Source: Mycolicibacterium bacteremicum
GTDB taxonomy: Bacteria > Actinomycetota > Actinomycetes > Mycobacteriales > Mycobacteriaceae
Assembly (NCBI RefSeq): GCF_002086115.1
Contig: NZ_MVHJ01000023.1
Coordinates: 18,165-82,164, forward strand
Reading direction: 5' to 3'
DNA length: 64,000 bases
Below the pieces are notes generated by a model. It was not told the DNA's origin and ran no database searches. It worked only from the letters and a program-made list of their open reading frames with translations. Positions 61,730-64,000 of the stretch are shown piece by piece; the stretch's first letter is position 1; the number at the start of each line of letters is the position of its first letter. A program made the position numbers and the translations under genes.

Positions 61730-62304
61730 CTGCTGCGCTGACCGCCCGGCTGCCATTTGACATCGCCGTCGGGGTTGGCGACCCGGGACAGGATGAACAG
61801 CAGATCGGACAGCCGGTTGAGGTATTTCGCCGGCAGCACGCTCACCCCATCGCCGTACTGGTCGACCGCCCGCCAGGCCGAACGCTCGGCTCGCCGCGTC
61901 ACTGTGCGCGCCACATGCAGCTGGGCCGACAACGGCGTCCCGCCCGGCAGGATGAACGAATCCAGCTTGGGCAGGTCCTCGTTGAACTCGTCGCACCAGC
62001 CCTCGAGGCGATCGATGTAGTCCTGTAGGACCCGCAACGGTGGGTACTCCGGATTCTCGACGACCGGCGTGGACAGGTCGGCGCCCGCGTCGAACAGGTC
62101 GTTCTGCACCTGCAACAACACCGCGCGGATGCGGTCTTCCGGCCGGCCGACCGCGATGGCGACGCCGATGGTGGCATTGGCCTCGTCGCAGTCGGCGTAC
62201 GCCTCCAACCGGGCGTCATTCTTGGAGACGCGACTGAAATCACTCAGCCCGGTGGTGCCGTCGTCGCCGGTCCGGGTATAGATGCGGGTCAGGTGCACGG
62301 CCAT
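61726..62304 (-). CDS. ATP:cob(I)alamin adenosyltransferase, PduO type
   Basis: The 192-residue enzyme shows the N-terminal TRIYTRTGDDGTTGL, a helical core with ARTVTRRAERSAW and the C-terminal NRLSDLLFILSR signature. It makes adenosylcobalamin from cobalamin and ATP, needed by B12-dependent mutases. A TACGGT six bases before the ATG suggests a leaderless mRNA. Confidence 0.95.
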   Translation of the reverse strand: MAVHLTRIYTRTGDDGTTGLSDFSRVSKNDARLEAYADCDEANATIGVAIAVGRPEDRIRAVLLQVQNDLFDAGADLSTPVVENPEYPPLRVLQDYIDRLEGWCDEFNEDLPKLDSFILPGGTPLSAQLHVARTVTRRAERSAWRAVDQYGDGVSVLPAKYLNRLSDLLFILSRVANPDGDVKWQPGGQRSS

Positions 62305-62310
62305 GGCTAA

Positions 62311-62316
62311 ACCGTA
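62311..62316 (-). promoter_or_regulatory. -10 element for a probable leaderless adenosyltransferase transcript
   Basis: Read on the minus strand, TACGGT is six bases upstream of the ATG at 62304, and no ribosome-binding site lies between. Confidence 0.45.
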
Positions 62317-62374
62317 CCGGCCGCGCCCGCCGGATCGGGACTTCGGCCGTTCTGAATCCAGGGCGCGGTCTGCT

Positions 62375-62380
62375 TACACT
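62375..62380 (+). promoter_or_regulatory. -10 element for a probable leaderless murA transcript
   Basis: TACACT lies seven bases before the GTG at 62388 and no Shine-Dalgarno is visible. Confidence 0.5.
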
Positions 62381-62387
62381 GGCCCGC

Positions 62388-63647
62388 GTGAGCGATCGTT
62401 TCGTGGTGACGGGCGGGAGCCGGTTATCGGGCGAAGTCGCCGTCGGGGGCGCCAAGAACAGCGTCCTGAAGTTGATGGCGGCGGCATTGCTCGCCGAGGG
62501 CACCAGCACGATCACCAACTGCCCCGACATCTTGGATGTTCCGCTGATGGCGGAGGTCCTGCGCGGGCTGGGCGCGACCGTCGAACTCGATGGTTCCACC
62601 GTCCGTATCACCTCCCCGGATGAGGTGAAGTACGACGCGGATTTTGCCGCCGTCCGGCAGTTCCGGGCGTCGGTGTGCGTGCTCGGTCCCCTTGTCGGCC
62701 GGGGGAGACGGGCCCGGGTGGCGTTGCCCGGTGGTGACGCGATCGGATCGCGGCCGCTGGACATGCATCAGGCCGGCCTGCGACAACTCGGCGCCCGGTG
62801 CAATATCGAGCACGGATGCGTTGTCGCCGAAGCCGATCACCTCCGGGGCGCGGAGATCCAGCTGGAGTTCCCATCGGTCGGGGCGACCGAGAACATCCTG
62901 ATGGCCGCCGTGCTCGCCGAGGGCGTCACGACCATCCACAACGCGGCACGTGAACCGGATATCGCCGACATCTGCACGATGCTCAACCAGATGGGCGCCC
63001 AGGTTTCGGGCGCCGGCTCATCGACGTTGACGATCACCGGGGTGGACCGGCTGTATCCGACCGAACACCGTGTGATCGGGGACCGCATCGTCGCGGCCAC
63101 CTGGGGCATTGCCGCCGCGATGACCCGCGGCGACATCTCGGTGACCGGAGTCGACCCCGCACATCTACAGCTCGTGTTGCACAAGCTGCACGACGCGGGC
63201 GCGACGGTCACCCAGAACGACAACGGCTTCCGGGTCGTCCAGTACGAGCGCCCGAAAGCGGTCAACGTCGCGACGCTGCCGTTTCCCGGATTCCCGACCG
63301 ACCTGCAACCGATGGCGATCGGGCTGGCCTGTGTCGCGGACGGCACCTCGATGATCACCGAGAACGTCTTCGAAGCACGCTTCCGGTTTGTCGAGGAGAT
63401 GATCCGGTTGGGTGCGGACGCGCGAACCGATGGTCACCACGCGGTGGTGCGCGGAATCCCGCAGCTGTCCAGTGCGCCGGTATGGGCATCGGATATCCGC
63501 GCCGGCGCCGGCCTGGTGCTCGCCGGCCTGGTCGCCGATGGCGAGACCGAGGTCCACGACGTCTACCACATCGATCGGGGCTACCCGATGTTCGTCGAGA
63601 ACCTGGCGAGCTTGGGTGCCGGCATCGAGCGGGTAAGCTCGCCGTAG
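62388..63647 (+). CDS. murA: UDP-N-acetylglucosamine 1-carboxyvinyltransferase
   Basis: The 419-residue EPSP-synthase-fold enzyme has GGAKNSVLKLMAAALLAEG at the N-terminus and the active-site loop LPGGDAIGSRPLDMHQAGL, where D117 replaces the usual catalytic cysteine that fosfomycin alkylates. It commits UDP-GlcNAc to peptidoglycan synthesis. In M. tuberculosis the same gene precedes the rRNA operon, as here. Confidence 0.97.
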   Translation: MSDRFVVTGGSRLSGEVAVGGAKNSVLKLMAAALLAEGTSTITNCPDILDVPLMAEVLRGLGATVELDGSTVRITSPDEVKYDADFAAVRQFRASVCVLGPLVGRGRRARVALPGGDAIGSRPLDMHQAGLRQLGARCNIEHGCVVAEADHLRGAEIQLEFPSVGATENILMAAVLAEGVTTIHNAAREPDIADICTMLNQMGAQVSGAGSSTLTITGVDRLYPTEHRVIGDRIVAATWGIAAAMTRGDISVTGVDPAHLQLVLHKLHDAGATVTQNDNGFRVVQYERPKAVNVATLPFPGFPTDLQPMAIGLACVADGTSMITENVFEARFRFVEEMIRLGADARTDGHHAVVRGIPQLSSAPVWASDIRAGAGLVLAGLVADGETEVHDVYHIDRGYPMFVENLASLGAGIERVSSP

Positions 63648-63685
63648 TCGGCAGATCCGCGAGTTTGGGCCTCTGACCTGCGGAT

Positions 63686-63715
63686 TTGACTTCGCAACGT
63701 CGGTAGTTCTAATCT
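63686..63715 (+). promoter_or_regulatory. rrn promoter, distal (P1-like)
   Basis: TTGACT (63686-63691), 18-base spacer, TAATCT (63710-63715), 39 bases past the murA stop. Confidence 0.75.
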
Positions 63716-63750
63716 TTTGAAGTCGCCGCGGAGACGCGAGACAGAGAAGC

Positions 63751-63779
63751 TTGACTCGCCAGACAAGATAGTTTAAGCT
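63751..63779 (+). promoter_or_regulatory. rrn promoter, proximal (PCL1-like)
   Basis: TTGACT (63751-63756), 17-base spacer, TAAGCT (63774-63779), followed by GGCAGGGTTGCCCCG as in the conserved mycobacterial PCL1 promoter remembered from the literature. Confidence 0.8.
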
Positions 63780-64000
63780 GGCAGGGTTGCCCCGAACCGG
63801 GTAGCTTCTACACAATATGGTCTGTTGTTTGAGAACTCAATAGTGTGTTTGGTGGTTTTTGTTTGTTGTTTTTGGCCATCTTGGTGGGGGACTCCCCGTC
63901 TTCCTGCCACATAAGATGGTTTGTTTTTTGATGCCAGTTTTTGGTGTCTTTTGTTTGGTTCAGGTTTTTCTGATTCGAATTCTGCCTGGTGCTTTGTGTG

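Larger units (their letters stand above)
63648..64000 (+). promoter_or_regulatory. rRNA operon promoter and leader region
   Basis: No gene is seen between murA and the right edge. The stretch holds two SigA promoters, an antitermination-like box and a T-rich leader leading to a 16S gene outside the window. TGTTGTTTGAGAACTCAATA (63823-63842) matches the conserved pre-16S leader of actinobacteria, with a boxA-like part. Confidence 0.8.

Overview
The window is a 64 kb piece of a high-GC actinobacterial chromosome, almost certainly from a fast-growing mycobacterium (Mycolicibacterium-like). The evidence is the gene order argS-lysA-hom-thrC-thrB-rho-...-rpmE-prfA-prmC-sua5-wecA-atpIBEFHAGDC-DUF2550-PduO-murA-rRNA promoter, which from memory is colinear with M. 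tuberculosis Rv1285-Rv1315. Lineage-specific protein features agree: an atpF-like/delta fusion (atpH), a gamma-subunit Asp-rich loop, an alpha C-terminal tail, Asp117 in MurA, and Rho with a long polar insertion. Many GTG/TTG starts, 4-base overlaps and several apparently leaderless promoters fit the same group.

Region 1 (1-13.9 kb) is devoted to sulfur. On the minus strand lie a second binding protein, an IclR regulator, an Fe(II)/2-oxoglutarate dioxygenase of the alkylsulfatase/taurine type, a sulfonate-type ABC transporter (lipoprotein, ATPase, permease) and an FMN-dependent NtaA/DszA-like monooxygenase that runs off the left edge. Divergent from them is a flavoprotein plus 2x[4Fe-4S] ferredoxin pair resembling a small AprA/AprB-type module. 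After an MFS exporter comes the sulfate-activation operon cysD-cysNC-cysQ. Together these would import organosulfur compounds, release sulfite or sulfate, and activate sulfate to APS/PAPS.

Region 2 (13.9-36 kb) is accessory: a DinB-like protein, a cysteine hydrolase, a PNPOx-like protein, a large FAD/Fe-S 2-hydroxyacid dehydrogenase with a divergent GntR/FCD regulator and paired operators, an Rrf2 regulator, a HK-RR-DUF4097 operon, an LLM oxidoreductase, and a run of secreted proteins. The secreted set comprises two small paralogues flanking a glucose/sorbosone-dehydrogenase-like protein, a beta-lactamase-fold serine hydrolase, a 1411-residue propeller/cadherin-like/glycoside-hydrolase protein and a glutaminyl cyclase. 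A TetR-SDR pair and tRNA-Arg(CCG) close the region.

Region 3 (36-64 kb) is core: argS and lysine/threonine biosynthesis, rho with a long leader and an intrinsic terminator, a small accessory patch (VOC, PadR, TetR, fadD17-like), translation and cell-wall genes, the complete F1Fo ATP synthase operon, a PduO-type adenosyltransferase, murA, and finally tandem promoters and leader of an rRNA operon whose 16S gene lies beyond the right edge.

Points that deserve attention are the organosulfur island with its flavoprotein/ferredoxin pair, an unlisted 38-codon ORF with a strong ribosome-binding site in the atp leader, the paired GntR operators over a start codon, a set of long near-perfect hairpins at gene ends, and the very large secreted glycoside-hydrolase protein. 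All functional statements rest on motifs read by eye and remembered families; no searches were run.
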